A stretch of 21,980 bases of DNA from SZUA-359 sp039809125 (lineage in GTDB: Bacteria > Patescibacteriota > Saccharimonadia > Saccharimonadales > Saccharimonadaceae), in assembly GCA_039809125.1 (NCBI GenBank), contig JBDHUM010000017.1:1-21980 (forward strand). The letters are read 5' to 3'. Within the stretch, counting starts at the first letter, position 1. Every line of letters begins with the position of its first letter. Position numbers and translations under genes: made by a program. Positions 1 to 7,126 of this stretch are shown one piece after another. Below the pieces are notes generated by a model, which was not told the DNA's origin, did no database searches, and was given only the letters and a program-made list of their open reading frames with translations.

Positions 1-1
1 C

Positions 2-940
2 TATAACCCCGCGGATGTTCCTAAAGTACCGATGACGTACGAAGAAATTAAAGACATAGTGGAGACAGGAGTTGACTATTTACAGGGGAGTACCCCTTCA
101 TCTGTTGAAAAAACACGGAAGGCGGTCTGTGTCATTCTTGATACACTGCGTGACAGTGTACCTGCTGTACAGGGTGGTTTTGGGGTAGGCTTTCCTTATC
201 ATTCTGTTGATGGTGATGGCACCATAGTTCCTAACCCAGAATTTACGCGATTCAATGAACGGTTAACTAATCTTCTAGGTGAAGAGGCTGTTAAAAAGGG
301 AGGTGGTAATGTGACTTGGCCATGTAGTGAGCAACAAGGCTTACCTGGTCATTTGCCGGACGATTGCAAGGAATGTGTGATTACTGCCATAAAACCCAGA
401 GAGATTATGCGGGCAATTCCCGATGTTGATTTGTTTGTGGTAGCGAGTGACACGAGTGAAGACACCAAGAAAGAGATATTGTCGACTGCTTTTAGGCATG
501 GGTTTCATCAATCTGATTTTAGTGCTGGCGATGCTCTGGCGCGAGTTGATGGATTTATGGATCACGGTATAGATCAAGCATTTCCGCCGGCTGACATACA
601 TCTTATTAGTCTCGAAGAACTACATAGTGTGTTTTATGAGTATGTAAGAGGTAATTATGACGCTCGACCCGAGCTGTGGTCAATGTATGGCAAATGGAAA
701 AATAATAGAGATATTAATTTTTGGTTTGACCTAGTATTTACAGGCTTTTGGAGCGATTATCGTCTGCCCGATAGTACGGAAAAGCTAATGATGGATGCAC
801 GAAAATCAATTGTTGAACGGCTTGGACCGGAGGAGGTAATGCATCGTGTGCGTACGATGAGCTCACGAGCCGATGTTTTACTGGACCATAAGCCAACTAG
901 AGACGCATACTTAGCTAGAATGGATTCATTGCATGACTAG
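2..940 (+). CDS. Hypothetical protein, probably 5'-truncated by the window edge
   Basis: I do not recognise this protein. The first ATG is at 32 (302 residues), but the frame stays open to the window edge (in-frame Tyr-Asn-Pro-Ala-Asp-Val-Pro-Lys-Val-Pro precedes that Met), and no Shine-Dalgarno or -10 box lies before 32, so the true start is probably upstream of the window. The product looks soluble and acidic with no signal peptide or membrane segment. A short segment near residues 125-140 (IPDVDLFVV) is weakly reminiscent of the metal-binding strand of nucleotidyltransferases, but I cannot find the rest of such a domain. Cys98 (PCSEQ) and the pair Cys113/Cys116 (DDCKECV) are the only clustered cysteines. 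The gene overlaps the following PHP gene by 8 nt, so the two are probably co-transcribed and translationally coupled. Function unknown. Confidence 0.7.
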   Translation, partial: YNPADVPKVPMTYEEIKDIVETGVDYLQGSTPSSVEKTRKAVCVILDTLRDSVPAVQGGFGVGFPYHSVDGDGTIVPNPEFTRFNERLTNLLGEEAVKKGGGNVTWPCSEQQGLPGHLPDDCKECVITAIKPREIMRAIPDVDLFVVASDTSEDTKKEILSTAFRHGFHQSDFSAGDALARVDGFMDHGIDQAFPPADIHLISLEELHSVFYEYVRGNYDARPELWSMYGKWKNNRDINFWFDLVFTGFWSDYRLPDSTEKLMMDARKSIVERLGPEEVMHRVRTMSSRADVLLDHKPTRDAYLARMDSLHD

Positions 941-1847
941 GGAAGGGCTTGCCGATTTGCACATGCATACCACTATGTCTGATGGCGATCTATCTCCTAG
1001 TGCTTTGATAATTAGAGCCGCAAAGACGGGAGTTACATTGCTATCCATAACTGATCACGATACAGTAGCCGCTTATGGCGACGCAACGTGGCAGACTGCT
1101 GAGGAAGAAAAAGTAGAGCTAGTGCCTGGTATTGAAATATCTTCCGAAGACAAAGAAAGTGGTCAAGTAATTCATGTCATAGGGCTGCGCATTGATCCTG
1201 AAGCGGTATCTATACGCAGTTTATGTGAGAGAGCAAGACAAATACGGACGGATTATTTAGAAGGGGTCACTGCGTCTCTAGGAGGTTTGGGTATTATAGT
1301 TCGTAAAGCATCATTGCTTGAAGATGGTGGTACTATTACGAAAGCACATATTGCTCGAGATGTGTTGTCTAATGGCAATAACAGAGTTGCTTTAGAGGAA
1401 ATTTACGGTGAGGAGCCAGTACTACAAGGGATGTTTATTGAAGATTTTCTAATACGAGGTGCTCAGGCGTATGTAGAATCAAAGAAAACGCCGGTTAGTG
1501 AAGCAATTGAAGCAATCCGTGGTGCGGGTGGTTTAGCCTTTTGTGCACATCCAAGCTTTAATGTTATGAAAGGTTTTCCTCTTGAATCTATGAAAAATAC
1601 CATTTTGACGAATGGATTTGACGGAGTTGAAGCATTGAATATACAGTATGACAAGGCCAATGAAGACAGAAGGTATGATATGGTTGAAGAATTTTGTGCT
1701 TTTGCAACTGCAAATGGTTTAAGGATAAGTGGCGGGTCAGACTATCATAGCGATGATAAATCACTTTGGGGAGAACACTCAAATATTGGTTTGATGAATG
1801 AGACCAATAGACTGACAGTGTCAATGGCAAGAGCAGCATTGAGCTGA
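933..1847 (+). CDS. PHP-domain metal-dependent phosphoesterase (RNase AM/TrpH-like)
   Basis: A 304-residue PHP-domain phosphoesterase of the COG0613 type. The metal-binding motifs are seen in order: DLHMHT (D8, H10, H12), TDHDT (D41, H42, D43), PGIE (E68), an HVIGL segment, CAHPS (H206), and a C-terminal GGSDYH (D270, H272). This matches the trinuclear metal site of the family. The best-studied member, E. coli RNase AM (YciV), is a 5'-3' exonuclease acting on short nucleotides and RNA 5' ends, and other members hydrolyse 3',5'-bisphosphates, so the exact substrate is inferred. It starts at an ATG overlapping the upstream gene by 8 nt and has no clear Shine-Dalgarno, suggesting reinitiation. 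Its neighbour downstream is oligoribonuclease, which fits a role in turnover of short oligonucleotides. Length is near the usual 280-300 residues and all ligands appear intact. Confidence 0.88.
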   Translation: MTREGLADLHMHTTMSDGDLSPSALIIRAAKTGVTLLSITDHDTVAAYGDATWQTAEEEKVELVPGIEISSEDKESGQVIHVIGLRIDPEAVSIRSLCERARQIRTDYLEGVTASLGGLGIIVRKASLLEDGGTITKAHIARDVLSNGNNRVALEEIYGEEPVLQGMFIEDFLIRGAQAYVESKKTPVSEAIEAIRGAGGLAFCAHPSFNVMKGFPLESMKNTILTNGFDGVEALNIQYDKANEDRRYDMVEEFCAFATANGLRISGGSDYHSDDKSLWGEHSNIGLMNETNRLTVSMARAALS

Positions 1848-1853
1848 TATGAT
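1845..1853 (+). promoter_or_regulatory. Extended -10 promoter of orn, leaderless geometry
   Basis: TGA-TATGAT. The TG of the extended -10 is part of the TGA stop codon of the PHP gene. The hexamer ends 8 nt before the orn ATG. The AAAGG just upstream of the ATG is too close (1 nt) to serve as a normal Shine-Dalgarno. No good -35 is visible. Confidence 0.5.
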
Positions 1854-1861
1854 GTAAAGGT

Positions 1862-2398
1862 ATGATAAAAAACGCGAAACTACTTTGGATGGATCTCGAG
1901 ATGACTGGGCTTGATCCTGTAAAAGATCGGATTTTGGAAGTGGCGGTGGTGGCGACTGATTGGAATTTTAAAGAATCTGCAACCTATACCGCCGTCAAAA
2001 AAGTTGCACCTAGCTTGATGAAACAGCGAATGACGGGTGAGTTTTGGGAGAACTACGCGGTAGTGCGCGAAGCGTTACAGGCGCAGAATAACCACGGCAA
2101 ATCGAGCAAGCTAGTTGAAGATGAATTGTTAGATTTTATAAAAAAACACTTTGATAGTAGTGAACGCATACTGCTGGCGGGCAATTCGATTCACCAAGAT
2201 CGAAAATTTATCGACAACGAGTGGCCGCACCTGAGTGCAAAACTACATTATCGTATGCTCGATGTGAGTGCTTGGAAAGTGGTATTTGAGGGTAAATATA
2301 AGAAAAAATTTGCCAAACCAGAAAATCACCGAGCGCTTGATGATATCCGCGGTAGTATTCAAGAGCTAGAGTACTACTTAAAAAAGGTGAAAAATTAG
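1862..2398 (+). CDS. orn: Oligoribonuclease (DEDDh 3'-5' exoribonuclease)
   Basis: A 178-residue oligoribonuclease, close to the 181 residues of the E. coli enzyme. It degrades di- to pentanucleotides, the last step of mRNA decay, to mononucleotides. The full DEDDh set is visible: D11 and E13 in MDLEMTGLD, D113 in GNSIHQDRKF, and H156 with D161 in HRALDDIRGSI. The family-specific MTGLD and GNSIHQDR motifs make the assignment firm and separate it from DnaQ proteins. A TATGAT box 8 nt before the ATG suggests its own leaderless start. The mmcQ-like gene follows after 3 nt, so the two form an operon. Finding Orn in a reduced genome matters for the degenerate DHH protein at 18849, whose intact relatives (NrnA) do the same job. 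Confidence 0.95.
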   Translation: MIKNAKLLWMDLEMTGLDPVKDRILEVAVVATDWNFKESATYTAVKKVAPSLMKQRMTGEFWENYAVVREALQAQNNHGKSSKLVEDELLDFIKKHFDSSERILLAGNSIHQDRKFIDNEWPHLSAKLHYRMLDVSAWKVVFEGKYKKKFAKPENHRALDDIRGSIQELEYYLKKVKN

Positions 2399-2401
2399 TT
2401 C

Positions 2402-2743
2402 GTGCCAACAACACATAAAGATCTCGAACAATTTTTACTCAGTTTTCCGAATACGTGGCTCGATTATACTTTTGGTGAAGGCACGAGTGTCTACAAAGTG
2501 GGGCACAAAGCCACTGGGCAAGGCAAACTATTTGCGATTATTGCTGATGGATCGAAACCGCTCCGAGTTAGCTTAAAATGTGATCCGCAACTTGCCGAAG
2601 TGCTACGCGAAAAGTATGAATCAGTCCAGCCAGGCTATCACTTGAATAAAAAACACTGGAATACGATCGTCTGCAGCGGACAACTCGATGACAGTGAAAT
2701 AAAGGACTTAGCCCGACTCAGTTACCGATTGGTTACTGAATAA
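2402..2743 (+). CDS. MmcQ/YjbR-like family protein
   Basis: A 113-residue protein of the MmcQ/YjbR family (double-wing fold, predicted DNA-binding, no established reaction). The family pattern is visible: an N-terminal helix (DLEQFLLSFPN) leading to a W-D-Y-T-F-G segment, a K-x-F-A-I-I strand, the L-R-V-S-L-K-C-D strand, and the characteristic P-G-Y-H-L-N-K-K-H-W-N-T segment, then a C-terminal helix. Length is typical. It starts with GTG three bases after the orn stop; an AAGGTGA sequence inside the end of orn, about 12 nt upstream, may be its ribosome binding site. It is therefore a second gene of the orn operon. Its stop codon abuts the stop of the convergent gene on the other strand with no spacer. 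The link to RNA decay is by position only. Confidence 0.8.
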   Translation: MPTTHKDLEQFLLSFPNTWLDYTFGEGTSVYKVGHKATGQGKLFAIIADGSKPLRVSLKCDPQLAEVLREKYESVQPGYHLNKKHWNTIVCSGQLDDSEIKDLARLSYRLVTE

Positions 2744-2755
2744 TTATTCTTCAGT
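2735..2755. other. AT-rich palindrome at the convergent stop codons
   Basis: Arms ACTGAA and TTCAGT flank a perfect GAATAATTATTC palindrome that includes both facing stop codons (TAA on each strand). It could fold on either transcript, but it is AT-rich and lacks a T tract, so it is at best a weak bidirectional terminator. Confidence 0.3.
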
Positions 2756-3388
2756 GAAGTCTGAGAGTTTCTTTATGATAGGTGTAAGGTCGGTAGTAGT
2801 AGTGTCAGCATAGATTTTAAGGATCTGGCTTTTAGTGGTTTTTTTGAGGGCACTGAGATCATTGAGTAGTAGGCGTAGTTGGTAGGCAACTTCACGCGGA
2901 TAAGTGCGATCAAGAGTGGCATTGAGACGGCCATTTTCGAGTACTGAAGTAAGCGAGGCCATAAATGTCTCTTCTTTGGCAGTAATCGAGGCCGGTATTT
3001 TTTTTGAATCGGTGGCTATACCCGCTGAGGCAAGACTGCTCGAAGCATTTGTCTCAGCGCTTGTTAGAAGTAAAATCAGCGTGCTGTTTATATTGCGCAG
3101 ATTGGGATCGCGCAAGTTTTTTTGCTGATCGGTGGCGATTGTCTTTAGGGTACCAACTCGTAAAACAATCTTCTGGGCTTTTTCGTCGCCACTTTCACCA
3201 CTGTTTAATACCATGATTGCACCAAAAATAAGTATCAATACAAAGACGACAATTCCACCTAAGACGAGCCATTTTGGCGGTCCGCTTGGTCGTGGTGGCG
3301 GGGCTGAAATCTGATTGAGATAATCAATCGAATAAGTTGGCTGCGTTGGCGCCGTCTGTTGGGGTTGATATTGGTTTTGTGGATTCAT
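2744..3388 (-). CDS. Single-pass membrane protein with proline-rich N-terminus
   Basis: A 214-residue protein of unknown function. Residues 1-39 are rich in Pro and Gln with no charged cluster and should face the cytoplasm. A single strongly hydrophobic helix follows at about residues 40-61 (WLVLGG...MVL) after Lys39. The rest, about 150 residues, is predicted to be outside the membrane and mostly helical, rich in Leu, Thr and Ser, with the segment RLLLNDLSALKKTTKSQI near residue 175. There are no cysteines and no enzymatic motif. Topology is inferred from the hydrophobicity pattern and the positive-inside rule. It is divergent from dnaG (88 bp apart) and convergent with the mmcQ-like gene. 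On its own strand a TGC-TTAAAT box ends 7 nt before the ATG. Confidence 0.75.
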   Translation of the reverse strand: MNPQNQYQPQQTAPTQPTYSIDYLNQISAPPPRPSGPPKWLVLGGIVVFVLILIFGAIMVLNSGESGDEKAQKIVLRVGTLKTIATDQQKNLRDPNLRNINSTLILLLTSAETNASSSLASAGIATDSKKIPASITAKEETFMASLTSVLENGRLNATLDRTYPREVAYQLRLLLNDLSALKKTTKSQILKIYADTTTTDLTPIIKKLSDFTEE

Positions 3389-3395
3389 TACTTCT

Positions 3396-3404
3396 ATTTA
3401 AGCA
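3396..3404 (-). promoter_or_regulatory. Possible extended -10 promoter for the membrane protein gene
   Basis: Read on the minus strand, TGC-TTAAAT ends 7 nt before the ATG at 3388. Two hexamer positions differ from TATAAT, so this is the weakest of the leaderless-type candidates. Confidence 0.35.
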
Positions 3405-3461
3405 CAGCCAGTACGGTAGAGAAAGTAATCGGTTGATCGACCTCTGATAAATAAGGGGCCA

Positions 3462-3470
3462 TGCTATACT
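3462..3470 (+). promoter_or_regulatory. Extended -10 promoter of dnaG-rpoD, leaderless geometry
   Basis: TGC-TATACT, ending 6 nt before the dnaG ATG, which places the start codon at the expected +1. There is no Shine-Dalgarno. The 12-mer ATGCTATACTAC here also occurs on the minus strand at 7095-7106, before the kinase gene. Confidence 0.65.
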
Positions 3471-3476
3471 ACGGAT

Positions 3477-5228
3477 ATGGATGCGAAAGAGGAAGTTCGA
3501 TCACGTCTTGCCATAGAAGACGTGGTTGGCGAGTATGTTCATTTGCAGCGTTCTGGGCGAAATTATAAGGGGTTAAGTCCGTTCACGGGCGAAAAAACAC
3601 CTAGTTTTTTTGTTAGTCCAGAAAAGCAAATTTGGCACGATTTTAGCTCAAACAAAGGCGGTGATGTTTTTTCGTTTGTGATGGAAGCCGAGGGGACGGA
3701 TTTTCGCCAAGCGCTAGAGCTACTAGCGCGCAAAGCCGGAGTAGACCTTGGCCTTTACGATTCGACCAGCAGCCGCGAACTCTCTAAGCGTAAAAAGCGT
3801 ATTTTAGAAGCTACTCAATGGGCAGCTAAATACTACCAAGTGTGCTTGACCAAAAATCAGCACGCCGCTGCATATGTATTTAGTGATCGTCACTTTGATA
3901 AATCAACTGTTGTCGAATTTTGCATCGGGTACGCACCCGACAGTGGCAAAGCGCTCGTACAATTTTTGGACAAGAAAGGTTTTTCGGCCAAAGAACTAAA
4001 AGACGCTGGGTTGGTCAATCGGGCTGGCGGTGATCTATTTCGTGGTCGCATGATGGTAAGCCTTATGGACGGAAGCGGACAAATAATTGGTTTCACCGGC
4101 CGAATTATTGTGTCAGACGATACGGCGCCAAAATATTTAAATACGCCGCAAACTCTGTGCTATGACAAAAGTCGTCATGTATTTGGGCTGAGTCAAGCTA
4201 AGTCTGCAATTCGTCAGGCTAAGACGGCAGTAATTGTTGAGGGCAATCTAGATGTGATTAGCAGTCATCAGGCAGGAGTGAAAAATGTTGTTGCAACGGC
4301 GGGTACGGCTATTACTGAACATCACATTAAAGCCCTACACCGACTGACCGACGATATTCGTCTGTCATTTGATAGTGATAAAGCGGGAGTTGCTGCAACT
4401 GAACGCGCAATTGCGATCGCTGACACAGTAGGAGTACGATTGTCAATAATCTCACTGCCAAAAGATAGCAAAGATCCAGATGAGCTCATCCAACGCGATC
4501 CAAAACTTTGGAAACATGCTGTTGGGTCGGCTGTACCGGCGATTGAATGGGTGATCGAACAGTATGCCGAACGTGCTGATCTTACAAGCGCTGCAGGCAA
4601 ACGCGAATTTACGTCCGCTGCTTTACGTTTAACTGCGAAAATGAGCGATGCAGTTGAACGCGAACATTATGAAACTAAGGTGGCGGCTCGAATCGGCATG
4701 AGCTTGGATGCGATTCGACAAAAATCTGGACAGTTTGAGAGCGATGAGACAGAATCCCGTAAAAAACGTGTCGTTAACAATGAAGCGAATGATGAACTGC
4801 AGGTTGCATATCAAGACGATTTGCTTGCAGTGGCGGCAATTGATGTGCCGAGCCAGGAGCTTTTGCAGCACATTGATGTCGAGAGCCTTGTGGGCCAAGA
4901 ACGCCAAACACTAGCAAAATATCTTGTGACGCATCGTGGTCAGGCTCTCATATCGATCCCCAAGGACTTGCAATCGATTGAAACGTATGTGAAAATAGTA
5001 ACATTCAGAGCAGAGACTCGATATGCTGATTGGAGCGAACACGATCGCTACTACGAAGCAGCACGGCTTATACGCCAACTAGAATATGAACAGAAGAAAC
5101 AAAAGCGAACTGATCTCCAAACCAAGCTACGTGCCGCCGAAGAAGGCGGTAACGATCACCTTGCACATCAGCTTCGCGAACAACTAAATGTACTCATAAA
5201 GGAGATTGCGCGTGGCCAACGACGATGA
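3477..5228 (+). CDS. dnaG: DNA primase DnaG with a zinc-ligand-less N-terminal domain
   Basis: A 583-residue primase that makes RNA primers at the replication fork. The N-terminal CHC2-type domain keeps its scaffold (EKTPSFFVSPEKQ, GGDVFSFV), but the four usual zinc ligands are replaced: CPFH is SPFT (S34, T37) and the YHCFGC segment is WHDFSS (D55, S58). The catalytic Toprim domain is intact: VEGNLDVI with E255, and FDSDKAG with D299 and D301. The C-terminal third, where DnaB binds in other bacteria, is divergent, with a coiled-coil-like end (about residues 540-583). It starts at an ATG 6 nt after a TATACT box. Its last codons hold the rpoD Shine-Dalgarno and overlap rpoD by 17 nt, an arrangement recalling the rpsU-dnaG-rpoD operon of other bacteria. 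Assignment is firm; whether the N-terminal domain still folds or binds DNA without zinc is unknown. Confidence 0.94.
   Translation: MDAKEEVRSRLAIEDVVGEYVHLQRSGRNYKGLSPFTGEKTPSFFVSPEKQIWHDFSSNKGGDVFSFVMEAEGTDFRQALELLARKAGVDLGLYDSTSSRELSKRKKRILEATQWAAKYYQVCLTKNQHAAAYVFSDRHFDKSTVVEFCIGYAPDSGKALVQFLDKKGFSAKELKDAGLVNRAGGDLFRGRMMVSLMDGSGQIIGFTGRIIVSDDTAPKYLNTPQTLCYDKSRHVFGLSQAKSAIRQAKTAVIVEGNLDVISSHQAGVKNVVATAGTAITEHHIKALHRLTDDIRLSFDSDKAGVAATERAIAIADTVGVRLSIISLPKDSKDPDELIQRDPKLWKHAVGSAVPAIEWVIEQYAERADLTSAAGKREFTSAALRLTAKMSDAVEREHYETKVAARIGMSLDAIRQKSGQFESDETESRKKRVVNNEANDELQVAYQDDLLAVAAIDVPSQELLQHIDVESLVGQERQTLAKYLVTHRGQALISIPKDLQSIETYVKIVTFRAETRYADWSEHDRYYEAARLIRQLEYEQKKQKRTDLQTKLRAAEEGGNDHLAHQLREQLNVLIKEIARGQRR
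5198..5204 (+). promoter_or_regulatory. Shine-Dalgarno of rpoD inside dnaG
   Basis: AAAGGAG, 7 nt before a GTG at 5212. It decides the rpoD start in favour of GTG 5212 over the in-frame TTG at 5206, which lies only 1 nt from the SD. Confidence 0.75.
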
Positions 5229-6192
5229 CCAAATTATACCAAACGACCAAACGATGAGCGTATCAGCTGACGATGTACTCGAACCAGATTTTGATGATTT
5301 GGAAGAAGAAGATACTGCTGAGGATGTGCTAAACAACGGCCAATACCTCGATGATATTTCAGATGACTCAGTCCGACTTCACCTACGCGAAATTGGTAAA
5401 ATTCCACTACTAAACGCCGAAGAAGAGCTGGCGCTTGCCAAGCGAGTCATCGAAGGCGATAAAAAGGCCAAAGATAAAATGGCTGAGGCAAACATGCGTT
5501 TGGTAGTTTCGATTGCTAAGCGTTATTCAGGGCGCGGTCTTGATTTTCTCGATTTGATTCAAGAAGGTCACACGGGTTTGCTACGTGCAGTAGAAAAGTT
5601 TGATCCCGATAAGGGGTTTAAATTCAGTACCTACGCAACGTGGTGGATTCGCCAGGCAATTACTCGTGCGATTGCGGACCAAGCGCGCACCATTCGTATT
5701 CCGGTGCACATGGTTGAAACTATCAATAAGTTATTACGTACTCAGCGTCGCATGACTCAAGAGTTAAATCGTGAACCGACTATTGAGGAATTGGCGCGTG
5801 AACTTGAGATGGAGCCAGAAAAAGTTGAACACGTGATAAAAATTAAGCAAGATATTTCGAGTCTTGATGCCGGTATTGGCCGCGACGGAGAAGATGACGA
5901 CAGCGTACTTGGGGATTTTATTGAAGATGAAGATTCAGCGACTCCCGAAGAGTCGGCGACCACACAGCTGCTCAAGGAACAGGTGCAATCAGTGTTATCA
6001 ACCTTATCCGATCGTGAACAAAAGATTATTCGCATGCGATTTGGACTTGATGGTGGTAAAAGCCATACATTAGAAGAAGTTGGACAAGAATTTGCCGTGA
6101 CGCGTGAGCGAATTCGTCAGATCGAAGCTAAAGCACTCGTAAAGCTACGCAAACATAAAGATTCCCGAAAATTGTACGAATATCTGCAGTAG
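5212..6192 (+). CDS. rpoD: Primary sigma factor RpoD (sigma-70)
   Basis: A 326-residue group 1 sigma factor that directs RNA polymerase to housekeeping promoters. After a short acidic region 1.1-like leader come region 1.2 (VRLHLREIGKIPLL), regions 2.1-2.4 (NMRLVVSIAKRYSGRGLDF, FSTYATWWIRQAITRAI, RTIRIPVHMVE), region 3, and region 4.2 with the -35-binding HTH (HTLEEVGQEFAVTRERIRQI, from about residue 285). H166 and E169 of HMVE correspond to the region 3.0 residues that read the TG of extended -10 promoters in E. coli sigma-70, which fits the many TGN-TATACT boxes here. The usual LIQEGNIGL is LIQEGHTGL. The sigma-70 non-conserved domain of proteobacteria is absent, hence the small size. Start chosen by the AAAGGAG. 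It is the second gene of the dnaG operon. Confidence 0.95.
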   Translation: MANDDDQIIPNDQTMSVSADDVLEPDFDDLEEEDTAEDVLNNGQYLDDISDDSVRLHLREIGKIPLLNAEEELALAKRVIEGDKKAKDKMAEANMRLVVSIAKRYSGRGLDFLDLIQEGHTGLLRAVEKFDPDKGFKFSTYATWWIRQAITRAIADQARTIRIPVHMVETINKLLRTQRRMTQELNREPTIEELARELEMEPEKVEHVIKIKQDISSLDAGIGRDGEDDDSVLGDFIEDEDSATPEESATTQLLKEQVQSVLSTLSDREQKIIRMRFGLDGGKSHTLEEVGQEFAVTRERIRQIEAKALVKLRKHKDSRKLYEYLQ

Positions 6193-6221
6193 TTGCATAA
6201 GCACTATTATCTCTTTACAAT
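6193..6221 (+). promoter_or_regulatory. Sigma-70 promoter of the pilin gene
   Basis: TTGCAT (6193-6198), 17 nt spacer, TACAAT (6216-6221). The -35 begins on the base after the rpoD stop codon. The -10 ends 6 nt before ATG 6228, favouring that codon as a leaderless start over ATG 6222, which directly abuts the -10. Confidence 0.65.
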
Positions 6222-6227
6222 ATGCCT

Positions 6228-6584
6228 ATGATACGAAAGCGGCGACAAGAGGGTTTTACACTAGTAGAACTGCTTGTAGTGATGGTTGTGTTGGGAATTT
6301 TAGCTGGTATTGTGGCTGTGAATTACCGTGGAACTAAAGAACGCGCCATCATGGATAGTCTTAAATCAGATAGTCAAAACGCAGTCGATGCGATAACACA
6401 GTTTCAGCTCGATACAACACTTTATCCAACCAGCATTAACTCTTGTCCTACTCCCGTAGCTGGTGCAGTGTGCTTAGTTGCAAGCCAAGGTAATACATAT
6501 ACCTACACCGTCAACAATGGAACCACTCCACCGACTTTTTCATTGACAACATCAGGTGGTGGCTTATCTATAGCTGCACCGTAG
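6228..6584 (+). CDS. Type IV pilin / pseudopilin-like protein
   Basis: A small pilin-like protein (118 residues from ATG 6228, 120 from the upstream ATG 6222). A short basic leader (KRRQEG) is followed by the class III prepilin cleavage site G9|F10 and the hydrophobic helix FTLVELLVVMVVLGILAGIV, with the conserved Glu at mature position 5. The globular part is short and Thr/Ser/Gly-rich, with C73 and C82 placed to form a small disulfide loop. It would be cleaved and methylated by a PilD-type peptidase and assembled into a pilus or pseudopilus, but none of the assembly genes are in this window, so it is an isolated subunit. The sigma-70 promoter just upstream makes it a single-gene unit. It converges on the kinase gene at 6599, with a 14 bp gap and no obvious terminator. 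Confidence 0.88.
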   Translation: MIRKRRQEGFTLVELLVVMVVLGILAGIVAVNYRGTKERAIMDSLKSDSQNAVDAITQFQLDTTLYPTSINSCPTPVAGAVCLVASQGNTYTYTVNNGTTPPTFSLTTSGGGLSIAAP

Positions 6585-6598
6585 GGGTGTAGTATAAG

Positions 6599-7087
6599 TT
6601 ATCGTTTGCGGATTGTGTCGACGACTCGGTCAATCTTTTGGTAAAAATCCTCAAGATCACTATTGTTTTCGATGAAGTAGTTGGCCATTGCAATCGGTCC
6701 GGCGACGTTGTTTTCTTCAATATTTTGCCAATCAAGCATGTCAGCCTCGTGGGCTTCGAGAGGATTATCGGACCGCAGCGACAGACGATGGTGCCGCAGA
6801 TGTTTATGTGATAAAATCGCGAATAGCAATACTTCCCCGGGAAACTCATGTGTGAGATTTCGGTAGGCTGTCCATGAAAGTAGGCCGTCGACTGCTACGA
6901 TGTGTTGACCTGCTTGAGCTAGGCGCGATGCTTCATCGACTGCTTCGTGAATGTCGTCTGCATTCGAAGCATGGTTGATGTGAATTTTTGGAATGTGAAG
7001 CTTGGCGAGATACTCAACGGCAGTTGATTTACCGCTGCCAGTTAGCCCAACGCAGACAAGTAGTTGCAAATGTTTTTTCGGATACAT
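6599..7087 (-). CDS. P-loop nucleotide kinase-like protein (dephospho-CoA/NMP-kinase fold)
   Basis: A 162-residue P-loop NTPase starting at the ATG at 7087. A 34-codon-longer in-frame version exists, but its N-terminus (full of Cys, Asn, His) does not look like protein and would run through the divergent promoters. The Walker A is GLTGSGKST (residues 14-22), directly after a first beta strand (LQLLVCVG). A VAVDGLL strand (Walker B-like) and an Arg-containing lid segment (RHHRLSLRSDNPLE) follow, then an IAMANYFIENNS segment typical of the C-terminal strand of dephospho-CoA kinase-like and NMP-kinase-like proteins. The substrate cannot be told. It is divergent from a second P-loop protein of the same broad type (ATGs 39 bp apart), and its promoter TGC-TATACT ends 9 nt upstream. 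Confidence 0.75.
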   Translation of the reverse strand: MYPKKHLQLLVCVGLTGSGKSTAVEYLAKLHIPKIHINHASNADDIHEAVDEASRLAQAGQHIVAVDGLLSWTAYRNLTHEFPGEVLLFAILSHKHLRHHRLSLRSDNPLEAHEADMLDWQNIEENNVAGPIAMANYFIENNSDLEDFYQKIDRVVDTIRKR

Positions 7088-7096
7088 ACTAGAGGT

Positions 7097-7105
7097 AGTA
7101 TAGCA
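7097..7105 (-). promoter_or_regulatory. Extended -10 promoter of the minus-strand kinase gene
   Basis: On the minus strand TGC-TATACT ends 9 nt before the ATG at 7087. No Shine-Dalgarno is visible in between. It lies back to back with the promoter at 7111-7119. Confidence 0.55.
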
Positions 7106-7110
7106 TTGTC

Positions 7111-7119
7111 TGTTATGAT
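7111..7119 (+). promoter_or_regulatory. Extended -10 promoter of the plus-strand kinase gene
   Basis: TGT-TATGAT ends 7 nt before ATG 7127. This supports 7127 as the start, rather than the in-frame ATGs further upstream (for example 7064), which lie inside or beyond the promoter and within the divergent gene. Confidence 0.55.
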
Positions 7120-7126
7120 AAAGAGA

